From an uncultured Kiritimatiellota bacterium (GTDB lineage: Bacteria; Verrucomicrobiota; Kiritimatiellia; RFP12; UBA1067): a DNA stretch of 64,000 nt. Both the position numbers and the translations under genes were made by a program. A model generated the notes under the pieces. It had not been told where the DNA came from and searched no databases. It saw only the letters and a program-made list of their open reading frames with translations. This document shows positions 8,329 to 17,372 of this stretch, in pieces; within the stretch, counting starts at the first letter, position 1, and the number at the start of each line of letters is the position of its first letter. The DNA lies in NCBI GenBank assembly GCA_934675625.1, contig CAKURH010000004.1:1-64000 (forward strand), in the 5' to 3' direction.

Positions 8329-9012
8329 ATGGATCAGATTCGGATCAAGGCGGAGGCACGTACCGAACAGGGTACGGCGGCTGTCCGCCGTTTGCGCCGC
8401 ACGGGGATGATTCCCGGTTCGGTGATGAAGATGAAGAAGGGCGGCACGGAGCTCGTGAAGCTTCCGGAGCACGACTTCATGATGGCCATGCGCGGGCGCA
8501 CGGGCAAGCAGGTTCTCGTGACGCTTGACATGGACGGGCGGGAAGTCCCGGCGCTTCTGCGCGAAATGCAGAACGACGTCCTCAAGGGCACGCCCATTCA
8601 CGTGGATTTCAGCGAGGTCTCGCTGTCCGAGAAGGTGCGCATCACGGTGCCGCTCTACCTCGTGGGCGAGGCGAAGGGCGTGAAGCTCGGCGGCGGCGTC
8701 CTCGAGCAGGTGCTCCGCACGATCGACATCGACGTCCTCCCGACGGACATCCCGGAGAAGTTCGACGTCGACGTGTCGGCGCTCGACCTTGACCAGACGC
8801 TGTTCGTGCGCGACCTCAAGCTCGGCGACAAGTACACGGTCGTGACGCGCGGCGAGCTGGCGCTCGCGGTCGTCAAGGCGCCGGATGACGTGCCGGCGGC
8901 GGGCGGCGCGGCGGCTGCTGCGGCGACGGACGCGGCGAAGACGCCGGAAGTCATCAAGAAGGGCAAGGAAGAGGAAGCCGGCGCGGCTGACAAGAAGGAG
9001 GAGAAGAAGTAA
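8329..9012 (+). CDS. rplY: 50S ribosomal protein L25 (general stress protein Ctc form)
   Basis: The protein has 227 residues and is the long, two-domain form (L25 plus TL5/Ctc C-domain). The N-terminal domain binds 5S rRNA; the sequence LRRTGMIPGSVMKM replaces the usual RxxGxIPAVVYG. The C-domain runs to about residue 185. A low-complexity, Lys- and Ala-rich tail follows (KKGKEEEAGAADKKEEKK). It is first in an operon with rpsF, ssb, rpsR and rplI; its stop overlaps the rpsF start (TAATG). Confidence 0.9.
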   Translation: MDQIRIKAEARTEQGTAAVRRLRRTGMIPGSVMKMKKGGTELVKLPEHDFMMAMRGRTGKQVLVTLDMDGREVPALLREMQNDVLKGTPIHVDFSEVSLSEKVRITVPLYLVGEAKGVKLGGGVLEQVLRTIDIDVLPTDIPEKFDVDVSALDLDQTLFVRDLKLGDKYTVVTRGELALAVVKAPDDVPAAGGAAAAAATDAAKTPEVIKKGKEEEAGAADKKEEKK

Positions 9013-9401
9013 TGAAGAAGTACGATGCTCTCTACATCTTCGTCGGCGTCGCCAAGGACGACGCGGTCGAAGCCCCGCTCGAAAAGGCGCTTGCGGAAGT
9101 GACGCGCCTCGGCGGCAACGTCCTGGAGAAGGTCGTCCTCGGCGGGCGCACGTTCTCGCGGCCCATGAAGAAGCGCGACCGCGGCACCTACGTGAAGGTC
9201 CGCCTTGAGCTCGATCCGGCCAAGGTCGACGAGCTCGTCAACCGCTACCACCTCGTCGAGGACGTGTTCCGCGTGCAGATTCTCGCGGTCGACGACCGTC
9301 GCGAGGCGAAGATCGCGCAGGAGCGCGCCGAGCGCGCCGAGATCCAGGCGAAGAAGGACGCGGCGGCCGCCGCGGCGCTCGCCGCCAAGATCGAGGCCTA
9401 A
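9012..9401 (+). CDS. rpsF: 30S ribosomal protein S6
   Basis: The protein has 129 residues. The N-terminal 95 residues match S6 (MKKYDALYIF, then a central KRDRGTYVKVRLEL). It binds S18 and 16S rRNA in the platform of the small subunit. The C-terminus is extended by an Ala/Lys-rich helix (QAKKDAAAAAALAAKIEA). The rpsF-ssb-rpsR-rplI order is the classical bacterial one. Confidence 0.95.
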   Translation: MKKYDALYIFVGVAKDDAVEAPLEKALAEVTRLGGNVLEKVVLGGRTFSRPMKKRDRGTYVKVRLELDPAKVDELVNRYHLVEDVFRVQILAVDDRREAKIAQERAERAEIQAKKDAAAAAALAAKIEA

Positions 9402-9420
9402 GTCAAGAGGGAGTGCCACG

Positions 9421-9843
9421 ATGGCGTCTTTCAACAAAGTGATCCTGATGGGCAACCTCACGCGCGACCCGGACGTGCGCGTGACCGGCACGAGCGGCAT
9501 GAAGGTCGCGCGCCTCGGTCTCGCCATCAACGAGCGCCGGAGGGACCGCAACGGCAACGTGCAGGACTTTCCCGTGTTCGTCGATGTCGACGCCTGGGAC
9601 AAGCTTGCCGAGCTCTGCGGACAGTACCTGTCGAAGGGAAGTTCCGTTCTCGTCGACGGTCGGCTCCAGATGGACTGCTGGGAGAAGGACGGCGTCAAGC
9701 ACCAGAAGCTCAAGGTGCGCGCGAGCACGATCAAGTTTCTGCCGAAGGGCGACCGCCTTGGAGGCGGTCCGAAGCAGCCCGTGGCGGAGCCGGTGGTCGC
9801 GTCCGAGGCGTCCGAGGGCGATTCCTCTGACATTCCGTTCTAA
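9421..9843 (+). CDS. ssb: Single-stranded DNA-binding protein
   Basis: The protein has 140 residues. It opens with the OB-fold signature SFNKVILMGNLTRDPDVR and ends with the acidic tip DSSDIPF, the conserved SSB tail that binds partner proteins. The start at 9421 follows the ribosome binding site GAGGGAG. It coats single-stranded DNA during replication and repair. It sits between rpsF and rpsR, as in many bacteria. Confidence 0.95.
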   Translation: MASFNKVILMGNLTRDPDVRVTGTSGMKVARLGLAINERRRDRNGNVQDFPVFVDVDAWDKLAELCGQYLSKGSSVLVDGRLQMDCWEKDGVKHQKLKVRASTIKFLPKGDRLGGGPKQPVAEPVVASEASEGDSSDIPF

Positions 9844-9870
9844 TCAACTTCAATCGTAAGGAAACCGAAA

Positions 9871-10101
9871 ATGGCTTTCAAGAAATCCAACAGCTCGGCC
9901 GGCGAGGAGTTCGCCGCGAGGAAGCGTCCGCCGCTCCGCAAGAGCGACGCGATCGACGTCAACGACATCGAGACGCTGAAGTACTACATCACCGACTACG
10001 GCAAGATCCTGCCGGCGCGCATCACGGGGGTGACCTCGCAGCAGCAGCGCCAGATCCGCCAGGGCGTCAAGCGCGCCCGCAACATGGGCCTCATGGCCTA
10101 A
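9871..10101 (+). CDS. rpsR: 30S ribosomal protein S18
   Basis: The protein has 76 residues, the usual size. It carries the S18 core DVNDIETLKYYITDYGKILP and the ending QIRQGVKRARNMGLM. It pairs with S6 on the platform of the 30S subunit. A ribosome binding site (TAAGGAAAC) precedes the ATG. Confidence 0.95.
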   Translation: MAFKKSNSSAGEEFAARKRPPLRKSDAIDVNDIETLKYYITDYGKILPARITGVTSQQQRQIRQGVKRARNMGLMA

Positions 10102-10117
10102 GGGAAGGAGCAGACAA

Positions 10118-10594
10118 ATGGCACAGCACATCGAAGTCATGCTCATGGACAGCGTGAAGAAGCTCGGCAAGGCCGGCGAGATCGTCAAGGTCGCCCCCGG
10201 CTACGCCCGCAACTACCTCTTCACGAAGGGACTCGCCGCCGTCGCGACGGAAGCCGCGAAGCGCCGCCTGAAGAAGCTCGAGGCCGAGCGCGCCGCGCGC
10301 GCCGCCGAGGAGAAGAAGGCCGCGCTCGAACTTGCCAAGAAGCTCGAGAAGCTGGAGATCACCGTTTCCGCCCACACGACGGACGGCAAGAAGCTCTACG
10401 GCGCGGTCAGCGTCACGGACATCCTCGCGGCGATCGAGGCGAACCGCGGCGTCAAGATCGAGCGTCATCAGCTCGAGCTCGACGACGCGCTCCGCGAAGT
10501 CGGCGTCTACGAGCCGAAGATCGACCTTGGGCGTGGCGTCACGGTCAAGTTCAAGATCGTCATTCTCGACGAGGAGGCGCCGCAGGAGGCGTGA
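10118..10594 (+). CDS. rplI: 50S ribosomal protein L9
   Basis: The protein has 158 residues. The N-domain has the L9 signature VKVAPGYARNYLFTKGLA. A long charged connecting helix (residues about 45-75) is followed by the C-domain with GKKLYGAVSVTDI. It binds 23S rRNA at the base of the L1 stalk. Its stop codon overlaps the GTG start of the next gene, which links the glycosyltransferase to the ribosomal operon. Confidence 0.95.
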   Translation: MAQHIEVMLMDSVKKLGKAGEIVKVAPGYARNYLFTKGLAAVATEAAKRRLKKLEAERAARAAEEKKAALELAKKLEKLEITVSAHTTDGKKLYGAVSVTDILAAIEANRGVKIERHQLELDDALREVGVYEPKIDLGRGVTVKFKIVILDEEAPQEA

Positions 10595-12408
10595 CGAAAC
10601 TCGACGAGAAATGGAAACTCACGCGGGAGACGGTCGGCAACGGCCGTCTCTCCGTAATCATGCCCCTCTACCGACTCGCTGCCGAGGCCGAGGGGAACCT
10701 GCGCGCCGTCGCCGAGCTGTTCGAGCGCCACGGCGTCGAGACGGAACTCGTGCCCGTCGATGACGGCAGCGGCGACGGAACGGACGCGATTCTCCGGGGC
10801 TTCAGCACGGCTGGGTATGCGCACGTCACGCTGAAGCCCGTCGTCTGCCCGCGCAACGGCGGCAAGGGCGCCGCGCTCCGGGCTGGGTTCGAGGCGTCGA
10901 CCGGCCGCTACGTGATGCTCCTCGACGGCGACCTCGACATCAACCCCCAGCAGACGCCGCAGTTCTTCGAGCAGATGGCCGTCAAGGCGGCGGACATCGT
11001 TGTCGGCTCCAAGCGCCATCCGCGCTCCGTCGTGCAGTATCCGTGGCACCGGCGGCTCGTGAGCTTCTGCTATTTCACGCTCGTGCGCCTCGCGTTCGGT
11101 CTCAAGATCACCGACACGCAGACGGGCATGAAGCTCTTCAGGCGCGAGATCCTCGGCTACGCGCTGGAGCGGATGCTCGTGAAGGCGTATGCGTTCGACC
11201 TGGAGCTTCTCGCCATCGCCGCGCAGCGGGGCGCGAAGATTGCCGAGGCTCCCGTCGTCATCAAGTTCGGCAACAAGTTCGGCGCGCTCAAGGCCGAAAC
11301 CGTCTACAAGATGGTGATGGACACGCTGGCCGTCTTCTACCGGCTTCGGATCCTCGACTACTACTCGAAATGCCTCATCCCGCAGAAGCTCGACCGAGAG
11401 CCGCTCGTCTCGATCGTGATTGCCTGCCCGAAGACGAGCGTCCTGCTCGACGAATGCCTCGCGGCGATCAGGGGCCAGAGCTACGCGAACTGGGAGGTCA
11501 TCGTCCTTCCCGACGGACAGTCGGCTGACGCGGCGGCGACCGACGACGCGCGCGTCCGCTATCTCCCGACGGGCAAGGTGCGCCCGGCCGAGAAGCGAAA
11601 CCTCGGCATCCGCGCGGCGAAGGGCGAGATTGTCGCGTTCATCGACGACGACGCCTACCCCGACGCGCACTGGATCGAATACGCCGTGAAGTATTTCGGC
11701 GACCGCGACATCGGCGCGGTGGGCGGGCCCGGCGTGACGCCGCCCGGCGACAGCCGCCGCGCCGCGCTTGGCGGACGCGTTTACGACAGCTTCCTCGTCT
11801 CCGGCAACTACAACTACCGTTACCGCGCGGGCGGCGTGCGAAAGGACGTCGACGACTATCCGAGCTGCAACCTGTTCGTCCGAAAGGATGTCCTTGACAA
11901 GATTGGCGGCTATCGCACGGACTTCTGGCCGGGGGAGGACACGCTGCTCTGCAAGGACATCATCGACAGCTGGAAGCGCATCGTCTACGATCCGTGGGTG
12001 ATTGTCTACCACCATCGGCGTCCGCTCTTCCTGCCGCATCTCCGGCAGCTGGGCCGCTATGGCTTCCACCGGGGCTATTTCTGCAAGCGGTTCCCGTCGA
12101 ACTCGCGGCGGTTCGCGTATTTCGTGCCGACGCTCTTCGACGGCTATCTCGTCGGGCTTGCGCTGGTCGCGGGCGGCACGGCGGCGGGGGGGCTCCCCGC
12201 GTCCGCGCTTGCCGTGTGCGGCGCGCCGTTGGCGCTCTACTTCGCCTTGGTGGCGGTCTCGTCGTTTAGCCTGAAGCCGCTGGACGCTCTGTTCGTGGCG
12301 TTTGGCATTGTCGCGAGTCATGTCTGGTACGGCGTCCAGTTCCTGCGCGGACTCTGCGCGGATCGTGCGCCCTGCGAATACATTGGCAAGGATCATGCCC
12401 TCAGGTGA
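10591..12408 (+). CDS. Tandem family 2 glycosyltransferase with C-terminal membrane helices
   Basis: The protein has 605 residues with two GT-A domains. Domain 1 (about residues 12-245) resembles dolichol/undecaprenyl-phosphate sugar transferases: VDDGSGDGT, NGGKGAALRAGF, LLDGDLDI, DTQTGMKLF. Domain 2 (about 265-490) has FIDDDAYPD and GGYRTDFWPGEDTLLC, typical of processive or side-chain transferases. Two to three hydrophobic segments follow, so it is membrane-bound. The GTG start at 10591 overlaps the rplI stop and has AGGAGG upstream. It probably charges a lipid-linked sugar and transfers a second one in surface glycan synthesis; the donor sugars are unknown. Confidence 0.85.
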   Translation: MTKLDEKWKLTRETVGNGRLSVIMPLYRLAAEAEGNLRAVAELFERHGVETELVPVDDGSGDGTDAILRGFSTAGYAHVTLKPVVCPRNGGKGAALRAGFEASTGRYVMLLDGDLDINPQQTPQFFEQMAVKAADIVVGSKRHPRSVVQYPWHRRLVSFCYFTLVRLAFGLKITDTQTGMKLFRREILGYALERMLVKAYAFDLELLAIAAQRGAKIAEAPVVIKFGNKFGALKAETVYKMVMDTLAVFYRLRILDYYSKCLIPQKLDREPLVSIVIACPKTSVLLDECLAAIRGQSYANWEVIVLPDGQSADAAATDDARVRYLPTGKVRPAEKRNLGIRAAKGEIVAFIDDDAYPDAHWIEYAVKYFGDRDIGAVGGPGVTPPGDSRRAALGGRVYDSFLVSGNYNYRYRAGGVRKDVDDYPSCNLFVRKDVLDKIGGYRTDFWPGEDTLLCKDIIDSWKRIVYDPWVIVYHHRRPLFLPHLRQLGRYGFHRGYFCKRFPSNSRRFAYFVPTLFDGYLVGLALVAGGTAAGGLPASALAVCGAPLALYFALVAVSSFSLKPLDALFVAFGIVASHVWYGVQFLRGLCADRAPCEYIGKDHALR

Positions 12409-12420
12409 AAGGAACTTCAA

Positions 12421-13029
12421 ATGCGTGAACTGATTTGGATTGTTGCGGCCTATCTCGTCGGCGGAATTCCGTTCGGCTACCTGATCGGTCGCCTGCGCGG
12501 CGTGGACGTGCGGACGGTCGGCTCGAAGAACATCGGCGCGACGAACGTCTTCCGCACGGTCGGCAAGAAGTGGGGGCTTCTCGCTTTCGCGTGCGATGTC
12601 CTCAAGGGACTTCTGCCGACGCTCGCGGCGAAGGCGTACGGCGGCCCGGCGCTCTGGGTCGGCGTCGCGTGCGTCGTCGGTCACATGCTCACGCCCTACA
12701 TGAAGTTCAAGGGCGGCAAAGGCGTGGCGACGGCGTTCGGCATGCTGATCGGCCTCATTCCCGGACTGGTCGGCGCGGCGTTCGCGCTCTTTGCGGTCGT
12801 CTTCGCCTGCTCGCACTACATTTCGCTCGGCAGCTGCTCGGCGGCCGCGTTTCTCGCGGTCGCAATCTGGTTTCCGGTGCTTGGCGCGGAGGGCGCGGCG
12901 AACCTGCCGCAGTGCGTCCTCGTCACGCTGATTGCGCTCTTCGTCGTCTGGAAGCACCGCGCGAACATCGGTCGTCTCGTGCGCGGCACGGAAAGCAAGA
13001 TCTACCTCTTCCGAAAGCGTCCATTTTGA
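12421..13029 (+). CDS. plsY: Acyl-phosphate glycerol-3-phosphate acyltransferase PlsY
   Basis: The protein has 202 residues with several membrane helices. PlsY motifs are all present: GGIPFGYLIGRLRG, then SKNIGATNVFRTVGKK, then GHMLTPYMKFKGGKGVATAFG. It transfers the acyl group from acyl phosphate to glycerol-3-phosphate in the first step of phospholipid synthesis, in the inner membrane. The gene overlaps the following phosphatase gene by 4 bp. Confidence 0.95.
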   Translation: MRELIWIVAAYLVGGIPFGYLIGRLRGVDVRTVGSKNIGATNVFRTVGKKWGLLAFACDVLKGLLPTLAAKAYGGPALWVGVACVVGHMLTPYMKFKGGKGVATAFGMLIGLIPGLVGAAFALFAVVFACSHYISLGSCSAAAFLAVAIWFPVLGAEGAANLPQCVLVTLIALFVVWKHRANIGRLVRGTESKIYLFRKRPF

Positions 13030-13508
13030 AAATCCTCTTCCTTTGTCACGGGAACATCTGCCGTTCGCCGATGGCGGAGTTCGTCATGAAAGACCTCGTG
13101 CGGCGCGCGGGGTGCACGGACATCGGAGTCGAATCCGCCGCGCTGCACACGGACGAGATCGGCAACGACATCCATCCGGGCACGCGCGCCAAGCTGCGCG
13201 AGAAGGGCATTCCCTTTGCGCCGCGCGCGGCGTGGCTCCTGACGGCGGCGAAGGCGCGCGAATATGATCTGCTCATCGGAATGGACGCCTACAACATCGC
13301 AGACTTGAATCGTCTCGTCTATCCGGAGGATCGTCCGAAGATCCACCGGCTGCTGGCGTTCGCCGGAACGGCGCGCGACATCGCCGACCCATGGTACACC
13401 GGCAATTTCGACGCGACCTACGACGATGTTGCCGAAGGGTGCGCGGCGTTGCTGAAGCAGCTGCGTTTCACGTGCCCGGCCCATGTAGGCGCCACTGCGT
13501 CGGCGTGA
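13026..13508 (+). CDS. Low-molecular-weight protein tyrosine phosphatase
   Basis: The protein has 160 residues starting at a TTG that overlaps the plsY stop. The P-loop CHGNICRS lies at residues 7-14 (C-x5-R), and the general acid is in DPWYTG near residue 122. It would remove phosphate from tyrosine, or from arginine as in YwlE-type enzymes. Arginine phosphatase activity is worth noting because an McsA/McsB-like protein is encoded at 49160. The 3' end overlaps the convergent AraC gene by 41 bp. Confidence 0.85.
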   Translation: MKILFLCHGNICRSPMAEFVMKDLVRRAGCTDIGVESAALHTDEIGNDIHPGTRAKLREKGIPFAPRAAWLLTAAKAREYDLLIGMDAYNIADLNRLVYPEDRPKIHRLLAFAGTARDIADPWYTGNFDATYDDVAEGCAALLKQLRFTCPAHVGATASA

Positions 13509-14349
13509 AGCCGGTGTGGCGGCGGAAGGCGGCGATGAAATACTGCGGGGAGGCGAACCCCGTCTCCGCCGCGATTTGCGCGACCGGAAGGGCGGTCGCG
13601 CGCAGCTTCTTCTGCGCCTGGCGGATGCGGAATCGGCCGAGCCAGTCCGAGGGCGTCAGGCCCGTGTGCGCCTTGAAGAGCGTGAAGAAGCGCGACTTCG
13701 AATAGCCCATGTAGGCGACGAGGCGGTCGATGCGGACGTTCTCGGCGTGGTGGACCTTCAGCCATTCGACGGCTTCCGCCATGAGGCGCGTCGACCCCTG
13801 GACGACGGGTGTGCGGCGCGGATCGGCCGCCCGGAGCAGGATTAGCGTCGCGACGGTGCGCGCGAGCGCGGTCTCGGTTGCCGAGAGGCTGCGCGCGCCG
13901 CGCGCGGCATAGCCGTCGAGTTCGGCGAAGAGCGCGGCGAGCTCCTTCGAGACGGGAATCGGGCGGCAGCGGCGCGTCAGCAGCTGCGCGACCAGGTCGC
14001 GGTAGACGCGGGAGGCGAGGCCGGCGAGCCGGAGGCGTCGCGTGTGCGGATGGGCGAGCAGCAGCTCGACGCGGTGTCCGGCCGGGTCGATCGCCTGGAC
14101 GTGCCGGTGCGGGAGCCCGGCGGGGATGACGATGAAGTGCCCCGCCGGCAGGATCACGCTTTCGCGCGCCTCGAACTCGTAGCCGAACTCGCCCTTGATG
14201 CAGCAGAGCAGCTGGATCGCGTCGTGCGTGTGCCAGAAGGAGCCCGTCGCGGAAAGCGACTTGAGATGGCGGACGCCCTTCAGCCAGCCGAGCTGGAGGT
14301 GGCGTTCGTCGAGATCCGAGGGCTGTTGTCCGTAGCGTTCCGTTTCCAT
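13468..14349 (-). CDS. AraC-family regulator with cupin sensor domain
   Basis: The protein has 293 residues. The N-terminal part is a cupin (SFWHTHDAIQLLCCIKGEFG, then ILPAGHFIVIPAGLPHRHV) that would bind a small ligand, often a sugar. The C-terminal 100 residues carry two helix-turn-helix motifs, ending SPQYFIAAFRRHTGFTPTQW. It is divergent from uxaC with 88 bp between starts, so it most likely senses a uronate or related sugar and controls the island that follows. Its -10 box is close to its own start. Confidence 0.9.
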   Translation of the reverse strand: METERYGQQPSDLDERHLQLGWLKGVRHLKSLSATGSFWHTHDAIQLLCCIKGEFGYEFEARESVILPAGHFIVIPAGLPHRHVQAIDPAGHRVELLLAHPHTRRLRLAGLASRVYRDLVAQLLTRRCRPIPVSKELAALFAELDGYAARGARSLSATETALARTVATLILLRAADPRRTPVVQGSTRLMAEAVEWLKVHHAENVRIDRLVAYMGYSKSRFFTLFKAHTGLTPSDWLGRFRIRQAQKKLRATALPVAQIAAETGFASPQYFIAAFRRHTGFTPTQWRLHGPGT

Positions 14350-14355
14350 GCGCGT

Positions 14356-14364
14356 ATTGTATCA
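14356..14364 (-). promoter_or_regulatory. Extended -10 promoter TGATACAAT (minus strand)
   Basis: On the minus strand TGATACAAT ends 6 nt before the ATG of the AraC gene. It is back to back with the uxaC promoter, so a regulator bound between them could control both. Confidence 0.6.
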
Positions 14365-14421
14365 TAATTGATTAAGATTTTGTCCACTGGAATTTTCGCG
14401 TTGCCGTTTGCGGCGGGATTG

Positions 14422-14430
14422 TGCTATAAT
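14422..14430 (+). promoter_or_regulatory. Extended -10 promoter TGCTATAAT
   Basis: Ends 7 nt before the ATG of uxaC at 14438; no ribosome binding site fits in the gap. Confidence 0.7.
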
Positions 14431-14437
14431 GCGCCCC

Positions 14438-15841
14438 ATGAAAATGAAGTACATGGGTTCTGACTTTCTGCTCGACACGGACGCCGCGCGCGAACTGTAC
14501 CATCGTCACGCGGCGAAGATGCCGATCATCGACTACCACTGCCACCTGCCGCCGAAGGAGATCGCCGACGACGTGCGGTGGTCTGACATCGCGCAGGTCT
14601 GGCTCGGCGGCGACCACTACAAGTGGCGCCAGATGCGCTCGAACGGCGTCGACGAGCGCTACTGCACGGGCGACGCGCCGTGGCACGACAAGTTCGTCAA
14701 GTTCGCCGAGACGATGGAGCGCCTCGTCAAGAACCCGCTCTTCGACTGGTCGCACCTCGAGCTCGCGCGCTACTTCGGCGTGAACGAGCGGCTGTGCGGC
14801 GCGTCGGCCGAGCGCATCTGGAAGAAGTGCAACGCGAAGCTGAAGCAGAAGGGCTTTTCCGCGCGTGGCCTCATGAAGAAGTCGAACGTCGACGTCGTCT
14901 GCACGACGGACGATCCGGTCGACTCGCTCGAGCACCACCTCGCGATCGCGAAGGCGCCGTTCGGCACGAAGATCCTTCCGGCGTGGCGGTCCGACAAGGC
15001 CTCGAAGATCGACAGCCTCCTGGCCTGGAACGCCTGGATGGACCGGCTCGCGGCGGCGGCGAAGATGCCCGTGAAGACGTACGACGACTTCCTCGGCGCG
15101 ATGGCGAAGCGCCACGCCTTCTTCGCGAAGGCGGGCTGCGTCGTCTCCGACTACGGCATCACCGAGGTCTTCGCCGCGCCCTACACGGACGCCGAGGTCG
15201 CGAAGATCTTCAAGAAGGCGCGCGCGGGGCGTGCCGTCACGGCCGAGGAGGCCCTGAAATTCAAGAGCGCGTGGCTCTACGAGGGGCTGAAGGCCGACGC
15301 GGCGGCGAACTGGACGGCGCAGCTGCACTACAACTGCCTGCGGGACAACAACTCGAAGATGTTCGAGAAGCTGGGGCCCGACACGGGCTTCGACTGCATC
15401 GGCGACTGGAGCGTGACCGAGTCACTGTCGCGCCTCTTCGACCGGCTGGAGCGGGCGGACGCGCTGCCGCGCACGATCCTCTACTCGCTCAACCCGAAGG
15501 ACAACGAGATGCTCGCGACGCTGATGGGCTGCTTCCAGAAGGGGCCGACGCGCGGCAAGCTGCAGCTCGGCTCGGGCTGGTGGTTCCTCGACCAGAAGGA
15601 CGGCATGAAGAAGCAGATCGAGGCCCTGTCGGCGCTCGGCTGCCTCGGCAACTTCGTCGGCATGCTCACCGACTCGCGCAGCTTCCTCAGCTACACGCGC
15701 CACGAGTACTTCCGCCGCATCCTCTGCCAGAAGCTCGGCCGCGAGGTCGAGAAGGGCGAGATTCCGGACGATCTCGACTGGCTCGGCGGCCTCGTCGAGG
15801 ACATCTCCTACAACAACGCGAAGCGCTACTTCGGGTTCTAA
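14438..15841 (+). CDS. uxaC: Uronate isomerase
   Basis: The protein has 467 residues, the normal UxaC length. It has the amidohydrolase metal motif IIDYHCHLPP, and near the end LTDSRSFLSYTRHEYFRRIL, both typical of the family. It interconverts D-glucuronate and D-fructuronate, or D-galacturonate and D-tagaturonate, in the cytoplasm. The start at 14438 fits the promoter; an upstream in-frame ATG would precede the transcription start. It leads the uronate island with the hexuronate transporter and KDG kinase downstream. Confidence 0.93.
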   Translation: MKMKYMGSDFLLDTDAARELYHRHAAKMPIIDYHCHLPPKEIADDVRWSDIAQVWLGGDHYKWRQMRSNGVDERYCTGDAPWHDKFVKFAETMERLVKNPLFDWSHLELARYFGVNERLCGASAERIWKKCNAKLKQKGFSARGLMKKSNVDVVCTTDDPVDSLEHHLAIAKAPFGTKILPAWRSDKASKIDSLLAWNAWMDRLAAAAKMPVKTYDDFLGAMAKRHAFFAKAGCVVSDYGITEVFAAPYTDAEVAKIFKKARAGRAVTAEEALKFKSAWLYEGLKADAAANWTAQLHYNCLRDNNSKMFEKLGPDTGFDCIGDWSVTESLSRLFDRLERADALPRTILYSLNPKDNEMLATLMGCFQKGPTRGKLQLGSGWWFLDQKDGMKKQIEALSALGCLGNFVGMLTDSRSFLSYTRHEYFRRILCQKLGREVEKGEIPDDLDWLGGLVEDISYNNAKRYFGF

Positions 15842-15870
15842 CCATTCAAGTCTAATCGAAAGTGAGTCAC

Positions 15871-17334
15871 ATGCAAAGAAGAGAGTTCATTCGGAATGCG
15901 TTCGCCGCCGGCGCGGCGCCGCTGCTGTTCAGCGGCTGCGCGACGGGCTTCGTCGCGAACCGCAAGATCAACGTCGGCGTCATCGGCTACGGTCGCATCG
16001 CGCACACGATGGACGTCCCGGGCGTCCAGCAGTTCACCGGCCGTTGCGTCATCACGGCCGTCGCCGATCTCGACGCGAAGCGCGCGGCCTACGGCAAGAA
16101 GGTGATTGAGGAGCGGTACGCGAAGCTGGGCGTCACGCAGGCCGTCCGCACGTACGGCGACTACCGCGAGATGATCGCCGACCCGTCGATTGACGCCGTG
16201 CTCCTCTGCATCCCCGACCACCAGCACGCGATCGTCGCGACGGACTGCCTGCTCGCGGGCAAGCACATCTACCTGCAGAAGCCGTTCGCGCAGACGATCC
16301 AGGAGGGCCGCGTCGTCGCCAACCTCGCGACGATGAAGGGCCTCGTCGTCCAGGTCGGCGCGTGGCAGCGTTCGCGTCCCCAGTTCCGCAAGGTCGTGCA
16401 GCTCGTCCGCAATGGCCGTCTCGGCGCGATCTCGCGCGTGGAGGTCGGCATCGGCCTCGACAAGTCGGGCGGCTGCCGCACACCGGAGCCGGTGCCCGCG
16501 AACCTCAACTACGACGCCTGGCTCGGGCCGACGGACCCGACGGCGCCGTACAACTGGACGCGCGTCCACACGCAGGACCTCAAGCGCATCGGCGACCGTC
16601 CGGGGTGGATCCAGCTCGCGCCGTACGGCTGGGGCATGATCACGAACTGGGGCGCGCACCATCTCGACATCACGGCGTGGGGCCTCAACTGCGATCCCCG
16701 CGCCGTCTCCGGCACGTGCGAATGGATGGATCTCTCCGGCACGAAGCTCTGGAACGTCCACACGACCTATGACCTTCACTACGACTGCGGCGGCACGGAC
16801 GTGCACGTCAACAACAAGTTCCAGATGGGCGTGAAGTTCATCGGCGAGAACGGCGACTGGCTCTGGTGCACGCGCGGCGCGATGAAGGTGACGCCGAGCG
16901 ACCCCGAACCGAAGGTCGCGCCGGGCATGCTCGGCCCGATCGCCGCGTCGCGGCCGGAGCTGCTCGCCGACCTCAAGCCCAGCGAGATCGTCGACGACGC
17001 GCTCGCGCACGGCGGCGAGAAGTTCCGCACGGTCGCCGACCACTTCGAGAACTGGCTGGAGGCGATCGCGCGCGAGGATCCGCGCTACACGGTCGCGACG
17101 GCCGAGGAGGCGCACCGCTCGACGGCGTTCTGCTCGCTCGGGCGGATGTGCATGGAGCTTGGGCGCGGCAAGGCCGGCGGCGCGACGCTCGCCTGGGACG
17201 CGGCGCGCGAGGTCTCCGGCAACCCGGCGGCGGACGCGATGCTGACGCCGTTCGCGCGCGGGAAGTACGACCTGCGTCCGGCCCTCGCGGCGGCGGGGCT
17301 CGACTACCAAAAGATGATCAAGCCGCTCGCCTGA
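15871..17334 (+). CDS. Tat-exported Gfo/Idh/MocA oxidoreductase (lipoprotein)
   Basis: The protein has 487 residues. The leader has RREFIRNAF and a lipobox FSGC, so it is probably exported folded by Tat and lipid-anchored. The Rossmann motif is GVIGYGRIAHTM, and the Gfo/Idh lysine-proline motif is LQKPFAQ. Members oxidise a sugar hydroxyl with a tightly held NAD(P). Export with bound cofactor fits GH109-like or 3-dehydrogenase roles. It is followed by a TIM-barrel/DUF1080 fusion and a second exported Gfo/Idh protein, which suggests a periplasmic 3-keto-sugar route. Confidence 0.85.
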   Translation: MQRREFIRNAFAAGAAPLLFSGCATGFVANRKINVGVIGYGRIAHTMDVPGVQQFTGRCVITAVADLDAKRAAYGKKVIEERYAKLGVTQAVRTYGDYREMIADPSIDAVLLCIPDHQHAIVATDCLLAGKHIYLQKPFAQTIQEGRVVANLATMKGLVVQVGAWQRSRPQFRKVVQLVRNGRLGAISRVEVGIGLDKSGGCRTPEPVPANLNYDAWLGPTDPTAPYNWTRVHTQDLKRIGDRPGWIQLAPYGWGMITNWGAHHLDITAWGLNCDPRAVSGTCEWMDLSGTKLWNVHTTYDLHYDCGGTDVHVNNKFQMGVKFIGENGDWLWCTRGAMKVTPSDPEPKVAPGMLGPIAASRPELLADLKPSEIVDDALAHGGEKFRTVADHFENWLEAIAREDPRYTVATAEEAHRSTAFCSLGRMCMELGRGKAGGATLAWDAAREVSGNPAADAMLTPFARGKYDLRPALAAAGLDYQKMIKPLA

Positions 17335-17372
17335 TACGAGACAACACCAACAAAACCAAGGAACATTCAACC

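Noticed and set aside
14408..14437. Upstream in-frame start of uxaC
   Set aside because: It would begin before the promoter -10 box; the ATG at 14438 fits both promoter and family length.
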